Assembly (NCBI RefSeq): GCF_900103975.1
Contig: NZ_FNIR01000007.1
Coordinates: forward strand, 225,725 to 289,724
Direction: 5' to 3'
DNA length: 64,000 nucleotides
Source of the DNA: Klenkia soli
GTDB lineage: Bacteria; Actinomycetota; Actinomycetes; Mycobacteriales; Geodermatophilaceae
Positions 46,086 to 55,533 of this stretch are shown one piece after another. The notes beneath the pieces were generated by a model. The model ran no database searches. It had not been told where the DNA came from and saw only the letters and a list, made by a program, of their open reading frames with translations. Position 1 is the first letter of the stretch; every line of letters starts with the position of its first letter. The translations under genes and the position numbers were made by a program.

Positions 46086-47597
46086 GTGACCAGCACGATC
46101 GAGACGTCCACCACCACCCGCGAGGTCCACGTGGCCGTGGTCGGGTCCGGCTTCGCCGGCCTCGGCATGGCCATCCAGCTCCGGAAGCAGGGCATCGAGG
46201 ACTTCGTCGTCCTCGAGCGGGGGGACGACGTCGGCGGCACCTGGCGCGACAACACCTACCCGGGCGCCGCCTGCGACGTGCAGTCCAACCTGTACTCCTT
46301 CTCGTTCGCCCCGAACCCGGACTGGCCGCGCACCTACTCCGAGCAGCCCGAGATCTACGCCTACCTGCGCGGCGTCGCCGCCCGGTTCGAGGTCCTGGAC
46401 CGGCACGTCTTCGGTGCCGAGGTCACGGCCGCGACCTGGGACGACGCCGCCCACCGCTGGGACGTCGAGACCACCGCCGGCAACTTCCGGGCCAAGGTCC
46501 TGGTGTCGGCCGCCGGTGCGCTGGCCGACCCCTCCTACCCCGACATCCCGGGCATCGAGTCCTTCGGGGGCACCGTCATGCACTCGGCCCGGTGGGACCA
46601 CGAGCACGACCTCGCCGGTGACCGGGTCGCGGTGATCGGCACCGGCGCCTCGGCGATCCAGGTGGTGCCGGCGATCCAGCCGGTCGCCGGGTCGGTGGCG
46701 GTCTACCAGCGCACTCCCCCGTGGGTGATCCCGCGCGGCGACCGGCCCACCACGGCGGCCGAGCGCTCGATCTACCGCCGGTTCCCCGCGGTGCAGAAGG
46801 CCGTCCGCGGTGCCCTGTACGCCGGGCGCGAGTTCCTGGTGTTCGGCATGGCGAAGAACCGGCGGTTCCTCGCCCCGGTGCAGAAGCTGGCCCGCACCCA
46901 CCTGGAGCGCCAGGTCCGCGACCCGCAGCTGCGCGCCCAGGTCACGCCCGACTACACGATCGGCTGCAAGCGGATCCTGATCAGCAACGACTGGTACCCG
47001 GCCATCTCCGCCCCCAACGCCGAGGTGGTCACCGCCGGCATCGCCGAGATCCGACCGCACTCGGTCGTCACCCGCGACGGCGTCGAGCGCCCCACCGACA
47101 CCCTGGTGCTGGCCACCGGCTTCCACGTCACCGACCTGCCCATCGCGCACCGCATCGCCGGTCGCGACGGCCGCACGCTGGCCCAGGTGTGGGAGGAGGG
47201 CATGGTCACCAACCGCGGTTCGGCCGTGGCCGGGTTCCCGAACCTGTTCCTGCTGGTCGGCCCCAACGTCGGGGTCGGGCACACCTCGATGGTCTACATG
47301 ATCGAGTCGCAGGTCGCCTACGTCGGCCGCGCCCTGCAGGCCATGGCCGACGAGGGCCTGGCGACGCTGGAGACCACCCCGGCCGCGCAGGATGCCTACC
47401 GCGAGCTGATCGCCGAGCGCTCGCAGGGCACCGTGTGGCTGGGCGGCGGCTGCGGCTCCTGGTACCTCGACCGGCACGGGCACAACACCACGCTCTGGCC
47501 GGACTTCACCTTCCTGTTCCGCCGGCTCACCCGCACGCTCGACCGCGAGAACTACGTGGGGACGACGGAGCGCCGGCCGGCGGAGGTGGCGGCGTGA
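46086..47597 (+). CDS. Baeyer-Villiger flavin monooxygenase
   Basis: A 503-residue FAD/NADPH monooxygenase that inserts oxygen next to a ketone to form an ester or lactone. The first Rossmann motif VGSGFAGLG lies at residues 20-27, the second at VAVIGTGASA, and the Baeyer-Villiger fingerprint FxGxxxHxxxW is exact at F160-W170. GTG 46086 has GAGGAG seven bases before it. It leads an operon with a hydrolase and a TetR regulator (GTGA overlaps), implying ketone to ester to acid plus alcohol. The substrate is unknown; many actinobacterial homologues act on cyclic or long-chain ketones or steroids. Confidence 0.93.
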   Translation: MTSTIETSTTTREVHVAVVGSGFAGLGMAIQLRKQGIEDFVVLERGDDVGGTWRDNTYPGAACDVQSNLYSFSFAPNPDWPRTYSEQPEIYAYLRGVAARFEVLDRHVFGAEVTAATWDDAAHRWDVETTAGNFRAKVLVSAAGALADPSYPDIPGIESFGGTVMHSARWDHEHDLAGDRVAVIGTGASAIQVVPAIQPVAGSVAVYQRTPPWVIPRGDRPTTAAERSIYRRFPAVQKAVRGALYAGREFLVFGMAKNRRFLAPVQKLARTHLERQVRDPQLRAQVTPDYTIGCKRILISNDWYPAISAPNAEVVTAGIAEIRPHSVVTRDGVERPTDTLVLATGFHVTDLPIAHRIAGRDGRTLAQVWEEGMVTNRGSAVAGFPNLFLLVGPNVGVGHTSMVYMIESQVAYVGRALQAMADEGLATLETTPAAQDAYRELIAERSQGTVWLGGGCGSWYLDRHGHNTTLWPDFTFLFRRLTRTLDRENYVGTTERRPAEVAA

Positions 47598-48520
47598 CCG
47601 GCACCCTCACCCGCACCGTGCAGCACGCGGTGCACGCCGTCCGCACCGCCGACGGCGCCCAGCTGCACGCCACCGTCGACGGGCCCGACGACGCCCCCGT
47701 CACCGTCGTCCTGGCGCACGGCTGGACCCTCGCGCAGGCCGCCTGGGACGACGTCGCCGACCTGCTGGCCACCGAGGTCGTCGCCGGCGAGGTCCGGCTG
47801 GTCCGCTACGACCAGCGCGGCCACGGCCGCTCCACCTGGGGCAGCACCGACCCGGTGTCGATCGACCTGCTCGGCGACGACCTCGCCGCCGTCCTCGCCG
47901 CGCTGGTGCCCACCGGCCCGGTGGTGCTGGGCGGGCACTCCATGGGCGGCATGACGATCATGGCGCTGGCCGCGGCGCACCCCGAGCTGATCGGCGACCG
48001 GGTCCGCGGCGTGGCGCTGGTCGACACCTCGGCCGGTGAGCTGTCCCACCCGCCGCGCACCGCGCTCGAGCGGCTGCAGGAACGCCTGCTGCCCGCCGTC
48101 GGCACCTGGGCCGTCGCCCACGCCCGGCGGGTCGAGGGCTGGCGGCGCCTCGTGCCGCCGTCCCACCCCCGGCACCGGGCGATCGTGCGCGGCATCCTCT
48201 ACGGCACCGACGCGACCGACGCCATGGTCGCCCGGGGCGCCGAGATCATGGCGGGCTCGTCGGTGCGGTCCTTCGTGGCCTTCTACCCGGCGCTGGGCGC
48301 CCACGACAAGGCGCAGGCCCTGGCCGAGCTCGGCACGGTGCCCGTCGAGATCCTGGTCGGCGACGCCGACAAGCTCACCCCGGTGAAGCACTCGGGCAGG
48401 CTCGCCGAGGCCATCCCGACCGCGCACCTGCAGATCGTGCCCGGCTGCGGTCACATGCTCCCCCAGGAGCGGCCCGACCTCGTCGCCGCGGCGATCCGCC
48501 GGCTGCTGCCGAGCTCGTGA
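47594..48520 (+). CDS. Alpha/beta hydrolase
   Basis: A 308-residue esterase-like hydrolase. VVLAHGWTLAQAAW is the oxyanion region, VLGGHSMGGMTI the nucleophile elbow, VEILVGDADKLTPV the aspartate strand and PGCGHMLPQERP the catalytic histidine. It probably hydrolyses the ester made by the monooxygenase encoded just before (GTGA overlap). Confidence 0.9.
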   Translation: MTGTLTRTVQHAVHAVRTADGAQLHATVDGPDDAPVTVVLAHGWTLAQAAWDDVADLLATEVVAGEVRLVRYDQRGHGRSTWGSTDPVSIDLLGDDLAAVLAALVPTGPVVLGGHSMGGMTIMALAAAHPELIGDRVRGVALVDTSAGELSHPPRTALERLQERLLPAVGTWAVAHARRVEGWRRLVPPSHPRHRAIVRGILYGTDATDAMVARGAEIMAGSSVRSFVAFYPALGAHDKAQALAELGTVPVEILVGDADKLTPVKHSGRLAEAIPTAHLQIVPGCGHMLPQERPDLVAAAIRRLLPSS

Positions 48521-49065
48521 CGGCCGCCCGCCGGTCCGCCGCCGACCGGCGGGCCCAGCTGGTCGAGATCGGCCTCGAGCTGCTGCCCACCACCCCGGTG
48601 CCGGAGCTCACGATCGACGAGGTGGCCCGGCGGGCGGGCATCAGCCGCAGCCTGCTGTTCCACTACTTCGCCACCAAGGCCGACTACATCGACGCCGTCA
48701 CGACCGCGGCCGCCGACCTGCTGTGCACCCACGTGCTCGAGGGGCCGGGCTCGCAGGCCGGCATGCTCGACCGCTTCGTGGAGTGGGTCGAGACGTACCG
48801 GGACAGCTACGTGGCCTTCGTGCGCGGCGCCGTGGCCGGTGACCCCGCCGTCTCCGACGTCTACACCCAGGCCCGCGAGCGGCTCGTCGACGGCACGCTG
48901 GCCGCGGTCGGGTTGCCCGACGACCCGCGGCACCGCCAGCTCGTGCGGTCCTGGTTCGCGTTCACCGAGGACCTGGTGATCGGCTGGACCGCCGACCCCA
49001 CGATGAGCCGGGACGACGTCCTGGCGCTGGCCACCGACGTCCTGGCCCGCATCACCGCCCGCTGA
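48517..49065 (+). CDS. TetR family transcriptional regulator
   Basis: A 182-residue repressor. The N-terminal helix-turn-helix is LTIDEVARRAGISRSLLFHYFATKADYI; the rest is the helical ligand domain. It overlaps the hydrolase gene (GTGA) and most likely binds the two inverted repeats at 46012-46060, so the operon would be self-repressed and induced by a ketone or related compound. Confidence 0.9.
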   Translation: MTAARRSAADRRAQLVEIGLELLPTTPVPELTIDEVARRAGISRSLLFHYFATKADYIDAVTTAAADLLCTHVLEGPGSQAGMLDRFVEWVETYRDSYVAFVRGAVAGDPAVSDVYTQARERLVDGTLAAVGLPDDPRHRQLVRSWFAFTEDLVIGWTADPTMSRDDVLALATDVLARITAR

Positions 49066-49080
49066 GCAGCCCCTGCCGGC

Positions 49081-49842
49081 TCAGCCGGCGAGCGAGCTCG
49101 GCAGGCGGTCCGCGGCCTCGTGCGGCGGCGGCTGGAGCTTGCCGACCACCTCGACCGCGCTGGCTCCGGTGGTGTCCATCGACTTCTTCACCTTCGCGCC
49201 GTACAGGTCGACGTACTCCTGGCCCGACAGCAGCATGATCTCGTACATGATCTCGTCGGTGATCGAGCGCTCGACGAACCGGTCACCGCTCATGCCCTCG
49301 TAGCGCGAGAAGTCCAGCGGCTCGCCGACCACCACGTCCACGCGGGTCAGCGTGCGGCCCAGCAGGCGGAAGCTGCGGCCGGGGACCATGGCCACCGGGA
49401 CCACCGGGCAACCGGTCTCCAGCGTCATCCGGGCCACGCCGGTCTTGCCGCGGAACAGCCGGCCGTCGGGCGAGCGGGTGCCCTCGGGGTAGATGCCCAG
49501 CAGGTCGCCCCCGCGCAGGATGCGGGTGCCGGTGCTCAGCGCGGCCTCCGCGGCGTCGGCACTGGTGCGGTCGATCGGCACCTGGCCGCTGCCGGCGAAG
49601 AACACCCGCTGCAGCGCGCCCTTGAGGCCCGGGGCCGTGAAGTACTCGGCCTTGGCCAGGAAGGTCACCCGCCGCTTGAGCATCAGCGGCATGAAGATCC
49701 AGTCCGAGGCCGCCAGGTGGTTGCTGGCGAGCACCGCCGCACCCCGGCGCGGCACGTTCTCGGCTCCCGTGACCCGCGGACGGAACACCAGGTGGACGAT
49801 CGGCCCGATCGCGACGTTCTTGAGGAACCAGTAGAACAACAC
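49081..49842 (-). CDS. plsC: 1-acylglycerol-3-phosphate acyltransferase family protein
   Basis: A 253-residue membrane-associated acyltransferase. ASNHLAASDWIFMPL has the NHxxxxD catalytic motif, GQVPIDRT motif II, and LGIYPEGTRSPDG motif III. It makes phosphatidic acid or acylates a related lipid. GTG 49842 or TTG 49839 can start it; GGGAGG is very close. M. tuberculosis Rv2182c has the corresponding position. Confidence 0.9.
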   Translation of the reverse strand: MLFYWFLKNVAIGPIVHLVFRPRVTGAENVPRRGAAVLASNHLAASDWIFMPLMLKRRVTFLAKAEYFTAPGLKGALQRVFFAGSGQVPIDRTSADAAEAALSTGTRILRGGDLLGIYPEGTRSPDGRLFRGKTGVARMTLETGCPVVPVAMVPGRSFRLLGRTLTRVDVVVGEPLDFSRYEGMSGDRFVERSITDEIMYEIMLLSGQEYVDLYGAKVKKSMDTTGASAVEVVGKLQPPPHEAADRLPSSLAG

Positions 49843-49969
49843 GCCTCCCTCAGCGACTGTCAGACTAGGGAGCAGTGCGCCGGGACCACAATCGCGGGTG
49901 CGCACCGCCCTCCCCCTGGACAACGAGCGGGTGGCCGACGACGCTTCGACCCGTGCACGGGAGGCCAGG

Positions 49970-50689
49970 ATGAACGCTCGACGCGGCCGTCGGGACAACG
50001 GCCTCGAGGCCTCCCTGTGGCACCCGCTGCGCGACGTCGACCCCCGGGTGGGCGAGCACCTGCTGGACGTCCTGCGCGAGGAGGGCATCGCCGCCTACCT
50101 GGCCCCCTCCACCGACGACGGGCCCTACACCCGCACCCAGTTCCTGCCCTCCCCGCCCACGGACCGGCTCTTCGTGGACCGCGCCCGCCGGGCCGACGCC
50201 CGCACCGTCGTCGACACCCACGCCGACGACCACGAGCCGGCCGCGCCCACCCCGCCGCCCACGCCACGCCGCCGGCGCACCGACCGCGCCGAGGACGCCG
50301 CGGCCACCGACGCCGAGTTCGCCCGCATCGTGGCCGCCTGGCAGGCCGAGGAGGCCGCCGCCGCGACCCCGCCACCGGCTCCGGCGGTGCCCGAGGAACC
50401 CCGTGACGACCCCCCGCCGCCGCCCGCAGAGGTGCCGGTGCTGGACCTGCCCGACGAGCACTTCGAGCCGCCGGCACCGCCGCCGCTGCCCGTGCTGGCG
50501 CCGGCGTCGCTCTACGCGCTGCTGCTGATCCTGGCCGGCGCCGTCTGCATCGTCACCCCGGGCACGATCGGGCTCAGCCTGGACGTCGGCATCGTCATCG
50601 GCGTGCTGGCGGTCGTGGGCGGGGTCGCCGTCCTGGTCTCCCGCATGCGCGACCGCTCCGACGACGACGGCGACGGAGCCGTCGTCTAG
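49970..50689 (+). CDS. Hypothetical membrane protein with proline-rich linker
   Basis: A 239-residue protein not matched to a named family. The N-terminal ~75 residues are a small domain (LWHPLRDVDPRVGEHLLDVLREEGIAAYLAPS) that looks conserved. A disordered Pro/Glu/Ala linker (~80-175) leads to two C-terminal membrane helices (YALLLILAGAVCIV, then VGIVIGVLAVVGGVAVLV). ATG 49970 has GGAGG five bases before it. It converges with the ROK kinase gene with shared CTAG stops. Membrane-tethered adaptor is a possibility. Confidence 0.75.
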   Translation: MNARRGRRDNGLEASLWHPLRDVDPRVGEHLLDVLREEGIAAYLAPSTDDGPYTRTQFLPSPPTDRLFVDRARRADARTVVDTHADDHEPAAPTPPPTPRRRRTDRAEDAAATDAEFARIVAAWQAEEAAAATPPPAPAVPEEPRDDPPPPPAEVPVLDLPDEHFEPPAPPPLPVLAPASLYALLLILAGAVCIVTPGTIGLSLDVGIVIGVLAVVGGVAVLVSRMRDRSDDDGDGAVV

Positions 50690-51669
50690 GCGGTGCCCTC
50701 GGCCACCGCCAGGCGGACGAGGTCGGCGGCGCCGACCAGGCCGGCCTGGGCGCCGAGCTGGGCCCCCACGACGGTGGGGCCGGGGCGGAAGCCGCGGCCG
50801 GGCAGGGCGCGCTCGAGGCGCTCGCGGGCCGGGCCCAGGACCATCTCGCCGAGGACGCTCACGCCGCCGCCGATGACCACGACGTCGGGGTCGAGGATCG
50901 CCGCCATGTCCGCGATGCCCTGGCCCAACCAGGTGCCCACCTCCGCGAGCAGCTCCAGGGCGAGCGGGTCCCCGGCCTTGGCCGCCGTCGCGACGTCCTC
51001 GCCGGTCAGCCGCTCGGCCCGGCCACCCACCCGCTCCAGCAGCAGCGCCGCGGCCGCCGGCGAGCTGGTGGCGACCTCGCGCGCGGTGAGGCCCAGCGCG
51101 TTGCCCGAGGCGTACTGCTCCCAGCACCCCCGGTTGCCGCAGGCGCACAGCCGCCCGTCGGGCACGACGCGCATGTGGCCCCACTCGCCGGCCACGCCGT
51201 GCGCCCCGCGCTGCAGCCGGCCGTCGATGACCATGCCGCCGCCGATGCCGGTGCCCAGGGTGATCATCACCGCGAGGTCCGACCCACGGGCGGCGCCGTA
51301 GCGGTACTCGGCCCACGCCGCGGCGTCGGCGTCGTTGCCCACCCACAGCGGCCGCTGCAGCCGCTGCGACAGCTCGTGCCGCAGCGGCTGGTTCCGCCAG
51401 GCCAGGTGCGGGGAGAACAGCACGGTGTCGCCGGTCCGGTCGAACCAGCCGGCCGCGCCCACACCGACGCCGACCAGCGGGCCGCCGTGCCGCTCGGCCA
51501 GCTCCTCGACGACGGCGGCGATGGCGTCCTCGGTGGCCCGCACCGACTTCCCGGGGGTGGCCCGGCGGGCGGTGTCGGTGATCGTGCCGTCGGGCAGGAC
51601 GACGCCGCCGGCGACCTTGGTGCCGCCGATGTCGATGCCCAGGGCCGGGAGGTCCTGCGGGGAGCTCAT
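50686..51669 (-). CDS. glk: ROK family glucokinase
   Basis: A 327-residue sugar kinase. LGIDIGGTKVAGGVV binds ATP phosphates, WVGNDADAAAWAE has the catalytic aspartate, and GEWGHMRV plus CACGNRGCWEQYASG is the ROK zinc signature. It phosphorylates glucose or a related sugar. ATGA overlap with the small gene upstream. Glucokinase is the best guess, but other ROK substrates such as GlcNAc or mannose cannot be excluded. Confidence 0.88.
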   Translation of the reverse strand: MSSPQDLPALGIDIGGTKVAGGVVLPDGTITDTARRATPGKSVRATEDAIAAVVEELAERHGGPLVGVGVGAAGWFDRTGDTVLFSPHLAWRNQPLRHELSQRLQRPLWVGNDADAAAWAEYRYGAARGSDLAVMITLGTGIGGGMVIDGRLQRGAHGVAGEWGHMRVVPDGRLCACGNRGCWEQYASGNALGLTAREVATSSPAAAALLLERVGGRAERLTGEDVATAAKAGDPLALELLAEVGTWLGQGIADMAAILDPDVVVIGGGVSVLGEMVLGPARERLERALPGRGFRPGPTVVGAQLGAQAGLVGAADLVRLAVAEGTA

Positions 51670-51989
51670 GCCACCTCGATGCGTTGCACGGGAGCCGGCC
51701 GGGCGGCCGGCTCGGGGTCCGGTCCGGCCGCGCCGTCGTCGGGCGCCCCGGGCGGGGGCTGCGAGAGACCGCGCAGCGCGGTGGCGGCGGTGGCCAGCAG
51801 GTCGGCCAGCGCCTCGGAGAGGTCCGGCCGCTGCCCGCGGAGCACCGCCAGGGCGGTGCACACCGGGCAGGTGCGGCACTCGGCCGAGTGGTCGCCCCCC
51901 GTCTCGCGCCCCACGGCCCCGAGCAGCCCGGTGAGGCCGTCGGCCAGCCCGCGCAGCTGGTCGGCCAGCGGGGACGTCGGGCCGGTCAC
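51666..51989 (-). CDS. Small CxxC protein
   Basis: A 107-residue protein that I do not place in a named family. The first half is helical with SAECRTCPVCTALAVL, a C-x2-C pair that could bind zinc; the C-terminus is a Pro/Ala-rich tail. Its start (GTGA) and stop (ATGA) overlap the ArsA-like and ROK genes, so it is co-translated with both. It corresponds by position to mycobacterial Rv2183c. Function unknown. Confidence 0.68.
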   Translation of the reverse strand: MTGPTSPLADQLRGLADGLTGLLGAVGRETGGDHSAECRTCPVCTALAVLRGQRPDLSEALADLLATAATALRGLSQPPPGAPDDGAAGPDPEPAARPAPVQRIEVA

Positions 51990-53134
51990 GGGACACCTGC
52001 CGCGCGGGCACCCTCGGCGGCCAGCAGGTCGGCCGGCCACTGGGCGGGGTCGGCGGTGAAGCGGACGGCCAGCACGGTGCCCGGCGTCCCCGGGTCCCGC
52101 ACGGAGGCCGACGTCACCGCGCACCGGCGCAGCAGCGAGTCCAACGGCAGCGAGCGGCGCACGCCGGCCACACCCACCACGAGCTCGTCCACCCACCGGG
52201 TCAGCTCGACCTCGCCGCGCCCGGCACCGGGCAGCGGCACGTCCAGCACCCACCCGGTCCCCTCGCGCCGGGACGCGGCCACGGGCAGCGGCCCGGCGGA
52301 CGTCGCGAGCACCCCGGCTCCGAGCGCGGTCAGGGCCGGGACGTCGGACGGCGACCGCGGGGCCTCGGCCACCTCGGCGACGGCGAACCCGGTCGCCCGC
52401 AGCGCCGCACCCACCTCCTCCTGCTGGGCCGCGCGCCCACGGGCCCACGGACCCGCAGCGGCGGGCAGCACCCGAGCCAGGGTGACCGAGGCCAGCGGGC
52501 ACCCGAGCAGCCCCGCCCCGGCGGCCGCGCGGCGCAGCGCCGGCTCGGCCCGCGGGTCCGGCGGCAGCACGAGGTGCACCTCCGGGTCGGCGGGGACCAG
52601 GTCCAGCAGCGCCTCGACCGCCTCGACGGCCGCGAGGGCGGCGTCCGCGGCACCGGGCCGGCCGCGGGTGGCCACGGCCCGGACCGAGGCCAGCACGCGC
52701 AGCCGGGTCGGGGCCAGCTGGGCCGACCACCAGCGGACGGCGGCCGGCAGCCCCAGGAGCTGCAGCGCGCGGTCCAGGGGGCCGGCGTCGACGACCACCA
52801 CGTCGACGTCCCCCGCCTCGGCCACCCGGCCCAGCGCCACCAGCAGCGCGACCTCGCCCGCTCCGGGCACCGGCACCACCGAGGACGCCGGCGGCAGGTC
52901 CAGCACCGGCAGCAGCTCGGCCAGCCGGTCGACGTGACCGGCCCAGGCGGCCTCGACCGCACCGCCGGGGGTGACGACCTCGACGGGGACGCGGTCGGCC
53001 AGCCCGGCCACGACCGGCGCGGCGGTGGTCAGCAGCCGGACCCGGAGGCCGGCCTCGGTCGCCGCCAGCGCGGTGGCGGCGGCGACGGTGGAGGAACCGG
53101 CCCCGCCGGGGCCGGTGACCAGGACTGTGCGCAC
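51986..53134 (-). CDS. ArsA-like ATPase family protein with altered P-loop
   Basis: A 382-residue protein of the ArsA/anion-ATPase-like group, counterpart of M. tuberculosis Rv2184c. Its N-terminal loop VLVTGPGGAGSSTVAA has Pro and Ser where the deviant Walker A GKGGxGKT has lysines. Later blocks VVVDAGPLDRALQLLGLPAAVRWW and GCPLASVTLAR resemble the family. ATP hydrolysis is therefore doubtful; it may be a binding protein for an envelope or anion substrate. Operon with the small CxxC protein and ROK kinase. Confidence 0.75.
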   Translation of the reverse strand: MRTVLVTGPGGAGSSTVAAATALAATEAGLRVRLLTTAAPVVAGLADRVPVEVVTPGGAVEAAWAGHVDRLAELLPVLDLPPASSVVPVPGAGEVALLVALGRVAEAGDVDVVVVDAGPLDRALQLLGLPAAVRWWSAQLAPTRLRVLASVRAVATRGRPGAADAALAAVEAVEALLDLVPADPEVHLVLPPDPRAEPALRRAAAGAGLLGCPLASVTLARVLPAAAGPWARGRAAQQEEVGAALRATGFAVAEVAEAPRSPSDVPALTALGAGVLATSAGPLPVAASRREGTGWVLDVPLPGAGRGEVELTRWVDELVVGVAGVRRSLPLDSLLRRCAVTSASVRDPGTPGTVLAVRFTADPAQWPADLLAAEGARAAGVP

Positions 53135-53141
53135 CGTCGGG

Positions 53142-53573
53142 TCAGGCCTCGACGCGCTTCTTGAGCTCCTTGAGCGCGGTGTCGAGGATGACCTTCTCCG
53201 CCTTGCGCTTGATCATGCCGAGCATGGGGATGGACAGGTCGATGCTGATCGCGTACGTGACCTCGGTGGTGCCGCCGGACTCGACGAGGGTGTAGCTGCC
53301 GTCCTGGCGCTTCTGCATCTGGCCCTGCACGAGGGTCCAGCTCACCCGTCGGTCGCCGTCCCAGGTGTAGGCCAGCACGTAGTCGTCCTTGACCGCACCG
53401 GCGTCGAGCACGAAGTGCACCTGCTCGGCCCGCCCGTCGGCGCCGGTGCCCAGCACCTCGACGGTCTTGGCGGCCGAGACCCACTCCGGGTACGCCGGGA
53501 AGTCGGCGATCACGGCCATCACGGCGGACGCCGGTGCGTCGATCACGATGGACTGGGTGGACTGGTCGGCCAT
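53142..53573 (-). CDS. SRPBCC (START-like) family protein
   Basis: A 143-residue polyketide-cyclase/START fold protein, counterpart of Rv2185c. SIVIDAPASAVMAVIADFPAYPEWVSAAK is the family start and the C-terminal helix MIKRKAEKVILDTALKELKKRVEA covers the pocket. It probably binds a lipid or hydrophobic ligand. TACCCT is six bases before ATG 53573, predicting a leaderless mRNA. Confidence 0.87.
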   Translation of the reverse strand: MADQSTQSIVIDAPASAVMAVIADFPAYPEWVSAAKTVEVLGTGADGRAEQVHFVLDAGAVKDDYVLAYTWDGDRRVSWTLVQGQMQKRQDGSYTLVESGGTTEVTYAISIDLSIPMLGMIKRKAEKVILDTALKELKKRVEA

Positions 53574-53727
53574 GCGCGCAGGGTAGTCGCCGAGCCCGTC
53601 CCGCGGCCCTCCGGTGCAGGTCACCTACTCATCAGTAGGGAGGCCCCGGTAGATTGGGAGTCCACGATCCCGCGTCCGCAGGCCGGCGACGAGGCTGGTA
53701 CCTCCGCGCGGGGAGGAGAGGACCGGC

Positions 53728-55533
53728 GTGCGCGAACTGAGCGTCCCCCCCACCTACACGGTGGGACCCGACGAGGCCCTGCCCGACATGGTCACCCTGA
53801 ACGCCGAGGAGGCCGGGAAGCAGGTCGGCCTGCGTCGCCAGGTCGGTGACCGGTGGGTCGACGTGACCTACGCCGAGTTCGCCGAGCAGGTGCGCGGGGT
53901 CGCCAAGGGCTTGGTGGCCGGCGGCGTGCAGGCCGGCGACCGGGTGGGTCTGCTGGCCAAGACCCGGTACGAGTGGACGGTGCTGGACTTCGCCATCTGG
54001 ACCGCCGGCGGCGTCGTCGTCCCGATCTACGAGACCTCCTCCCCCGACCAGATCGGCTGGATCCTCAGCGACTCCGGGGCCCGGGCCATCGTCGTCGAGA
54101 GTGCCGCGCACGCCTCGGCCGTCGACGCCGTGCGCGACCAGGCGCCCGAGCTCGGCCCGCTCTGGGTCATCGAGGACGACATCCTCCGCACCCTGACCGC
54201 CGCCGGCGACGAGGTGCCCGACAGCGAGCTGGCCGCCCGCCGGGCGACGCTGTCCCCCGACAGCCTGGCCACGCTGATCTACACCAGCGGCACCACCGGC
54301 CGGCCCAAGGGCTGCGAGCTCACGCACGCGAACTTCCTGTTCGAGATCGGCAACGGCATGACGCTGCTGGGCCGGTTCATGAACATGGACGGCTCGCTCC
54401 TGCTGTTCATCCCGCTGGCCCACGTGCTCGCCCGGGTCCTGCAGGTCGGGGCGATCCGCACCCGCACCGTCGTCGGGCACACCCCCGACATCAAGGACCT
54501 CGTGGGCGACCTCGGCCGGTTCCAGCCGACCTTCGTGCTCGCCGTCCCGCGGGTGTTCGAGAAGGTCTACAACCAGGCCAAGGCCACCGCCGACGAGGGC
54601 GGCAAGGGCAAGATCTTCGATCGTGCGGCGCAGACCGCCGTCGACTGGTCCCGGGCGCAGGACACCGGCGGTGCCTCGCTGCAGCTCAAGGCGCTGCACA
54701 AGCTCTTCGACGTCCTGGTCTACGGCAAGATCCGCGCCGCGCTGGGCGGCCGGTGCGTCGGCGCCATCTCCGGCGGCGCCCCGCTCGGCGAGCGGCTGGG
54801 CCACTTCTTCCGTGGCATCGGCGTCACCGTCTACGAGGGCTACGGCCTGACCGAGACCACCGCCGCGGCCGCGGTCAACCACGACGCCGCCTTCAAGATG
54901 GGCACCGTCGGCCGACCGCTCCCCGGCACCGACGCCACCATCGCCGAGGACGGCGAGGTGCTGCTGCGCGGCGGCATCGTCATGCGCGGCTACTGGAAGA
55001 ACGAGAAGGCCACCGCCGAGGCGATCGACGGCGAGGGCTGGTTCCACACCGGCGACATCGGTGAGCTCGACAGCCAGGGCTTCCTGAAGATCACCGGGCG
55101 CAAGAAGGAGATCCTGGTGACCGCCGGCGGCAAGAACGTCGCCCCGGCCGGTCTCGAGGACAGCATCCGGGCCCACGCCCTGGTCAGCCAGTGCATCGTG
55201 GTGGGTGACCAGAAGCCGTTCATCGGCGCCCTGATCACCCTCGACGAGGAGGCCCTGCCCGGCTGGTTGAAGGCCCAGGGCAAGGACACCTCGCTGACGG
55301 CCGAGCAGCTGCGGGACGACCCCGACCTGCTCGCCGAGATCGACGCCGCCGTCACCCGGGCCAACACGACCGTCTCCCACGCCGAGAGCATCCGGAAGTT
55401 CCGCGTGCTGGGCGTCGACTTCACCGAGGACAACGGCACCCTCACCCCGAGCCTCAAGCTCAAGCGCAACGTGGTGATGAAGGAGTACGCCGACGAGGTC
55501 GAGGCGCTCTACGCCAAGGCGCCGGCCTCCTAG
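53728..55533 (+). CDS. fadD15: Long-chain fatty acid-CoA ligase (FadD15 type)
   Basis: A 601-residue adenylate-forming enzyme activating fatty acids with ATP and CoA. LIYTSGTTGRPKGCELTH is the phosphate loop, YEGYGLTET the adenylate motif, WFHTGDIG and KITGRKKEILVTAGGKNVAP the hinge and gate. The large-insertion form matches FadD15 (Rv2187). GTG 53728 has GGAGGAGAGG; TAGATT (53650-53655) is a likely -10. Convergent with pimB, with interlocked stops in CTAG. Confidence 0.92.
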   Translation: MRELSVPPTYTVGPDEALPDMVTLNAEEAGKQVGLRRQVGDRWVDVTYAEFAEQVRGVAKGLVAGGVQAGDRVGLLAKTRYEWTVLDFAIWTAGGVVVPIYETSSPDQIGWILSDSGARAIVVESAAHASAVDAVRDQAPELGPLWVIEDDILRTLTAAGDEVPDSELAARRATLSPDSLATLIYTSGTTGRPKGCELTHANFLFEIGNGMTLLGRFMNMDGSLLLFIPLAHVLARVLQVGAIRTRTVVGHTPDIKDLVGDLGRFQPTFVLAVPRVFEKVYNQAKATADEGGKGKIFDRAAQTAVDWSRAQDTGGASLQLKALHKLFDVLVYGKIRAALGGRCVGAISGGAPLGERLGHFFRGIGVTVYEGYGLTETTAAAAVNHDAAFKMGTVGRPLPGTDATIAEDGEVLLRGGIVMRGYWKNEKATAEAIDGEGWFHTGDIGELDSQGFLKITGRKKEILVTAGGKNVAPAGLEDSIRAHALVSQCIVVGDQKPFIGALITLDEEALPGWLKAQGKDTSLTAEQLRDDPDLLAEIDAAVTRANTTVSHAESIRKFRVLGVDFTEDNGTLTPSLKLKRNVVMKEYADEVEALYAKAPAS

